NCBI RefSeq assembly: GCF_900115605.1
Contig: NZ_FOXC01000010.1
Coordinates: forward strand, 1 to 64,000
DNA length: 64,000 nucleotides
Reading direction: 5' to 3'
Origin: Halolactibacillus halophilus
Lineage (GTDB): Bacteria; Bacillota; Bacilli; Bacillales; Amphibacillaceae
In this document: positions 63,665-64,000 of the stretch, in pieces
Layout: each line of letters begins with the position of its first letter
Position numbering within the stretch: the first letter of the stretch is position 1
Program-made: the position numbers and the translations under genes
Notes under the pieces: model-generated
Databases searched by the model: none
Seen by the model: the letters and a program-made list of their open reading frames with translations, nothing else
Told to the model about the DNA's origin: nothing

Positions 63665-63927
63665 AGTTATAATGTTTTACTTTTCCTTCTCTTACTCTCT
63701 CATTTTAACTTGTAAGTAAAACTTACAAGTTACTTCTCCACTCACTATAATTTAACAACCTATTTTCTTCAACGTAAACAATGTATATAAGTTTTTTCTA
63801 TACTACTTCTCTTTTTATTTAAAGGTCTGTTGTAAAATGAAATGCATAATCCTATTAGATATTAAAAAAGCCATGTAGATGCGCTATACTTATGAGTGAC
63901 AAAACCAATAAGTTAGGAGCGCTCTAC
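63665..63927. promoter_or_regulatory. Region between helicase and right-edge transposase with inverted repeat
   Basis: AACTTGTAAG (63707-63716), TAAAA, CTTACAAGTT (63722-63731) is a perfect 10-bp inverted repeat upstream of the minus-strand helicase, a candidate operator or hairpin. No gene is supported in the rest. Confidence 0.45.
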
Positions 63928-64000
63928 ATGACTCAACATCATTCTACCACAATAAAACGCATATTTACACACTTATCAGATATCGATCTGGTCTATACAC
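63928..64000 (+). CDS. Start of a probable transposase gene, partial
   Basis: From ATG 63928, after a TAGGAGC site, the frame reads MTQHHSTTIKRIFTHLSDID and runs off the edge with 24 codons seen. Short polar opening and the preceding AT-rich, stop-rich sequence with a promoter-like GCGCTATACTTATG suggest an IS transposase, but this is a guess from little sequence. Confidence 0.3.
   Translation, partial: MTQHHSTTIKRIFTHLSDIDLVYT

Overview
The window looks like a chromosomal stretch of a low-GC Gram-positive bacterium (Bacillota, probably Bacillaceae-like). The signs are AGGAGG-type ribosome binding sites, sugar PTS permeases with MurR/RpiR regulators, a candidate cre site, canonical-looking Fur, MntR and SigD sites, and rho-independent terminators between almost all transcription units. 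No rRNA, tRNA or CRISPR array was seen. The genus is an inference that the sequence alone cannot settle.

Left part (1-15.7 kb): a TnpB-like transposase fragment runs off the left edge and an HxlR regulator remnant follows. Next come a gluconate pair (gnd, gntK), a maltose-6'-phosphate PTS operon (GH4 glucosidase, EIICB, RpiR regulator), a HAD phosphatase, a peroxiredoxin, a chemotaxis receptor behind a SigD-type promoter, decayed GGDEF and DUF1700 fragments with a DUF4097 protein, and the three-gene transhydrogenase operon pntAA-pntAB-pntB.

Middle part (15.9-24.8 kb): a ten-TM metal permease has a perfect Fur box inside its promoter spacer. It is followed by a two-photolyase operon (DASH cryptochrome plus FeS-type photolyase), a HIRAN protein, a DAACS symporter and a 7TM-GGDEF gene broken by an in-frame TAA.

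The most interesting locus is 24.9-35.8 kb. One minus-strand run encodes a GH4 phospho-glycosidase, a DUF3604 protein, a PTS EIIBC, glucosamine-6-P deaminase (but no NagA), a cytosolic SGSH-like sulfatase with a Cys-type active site, a TauE/SafE exporter, an FGE-type sulfatase activator whose natural start is followed by a TGA, and a radical-SAM anaerobic sulfatase maturase. A divergent RpiR regulator and a cre site on the -35 complete it. I read this as a pathway for an imported, phosphorylated, N-sulfated or sulfated glucosaminide, in which sulfate leaves by TauE and glucosamine-6-P enters glycolysis. This is inference from gene content.

Next is a nested transposon graveyard (36.1-38.3 kb). 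It is followed by a mannoside locus (38.3-49.4 kb): two ROK kinases, GH1, GH125 alpha-mannosidase, an ABC importer and a YesM/YesN two-component system.

Right part (49.5-64 kb): two metal-uptake systems. The manganese system mntA-mntBCD carries two MntR boxes and a decayed tandem copy of mntA. The zinc system is Zur, znuA and znuCB, with a palindromic operator just after a consensus promoter. In both systems the binding-protein gene is separated from the ATPase and permease genes by a terminator. A Cthe_2159-like beta-helix lipoprotein, a DUF1456 protein, a nuclease-helicase of the DUF2075 group and the start of another probable transposase fill the rest. Several short decayed coding fragments lie between genes.
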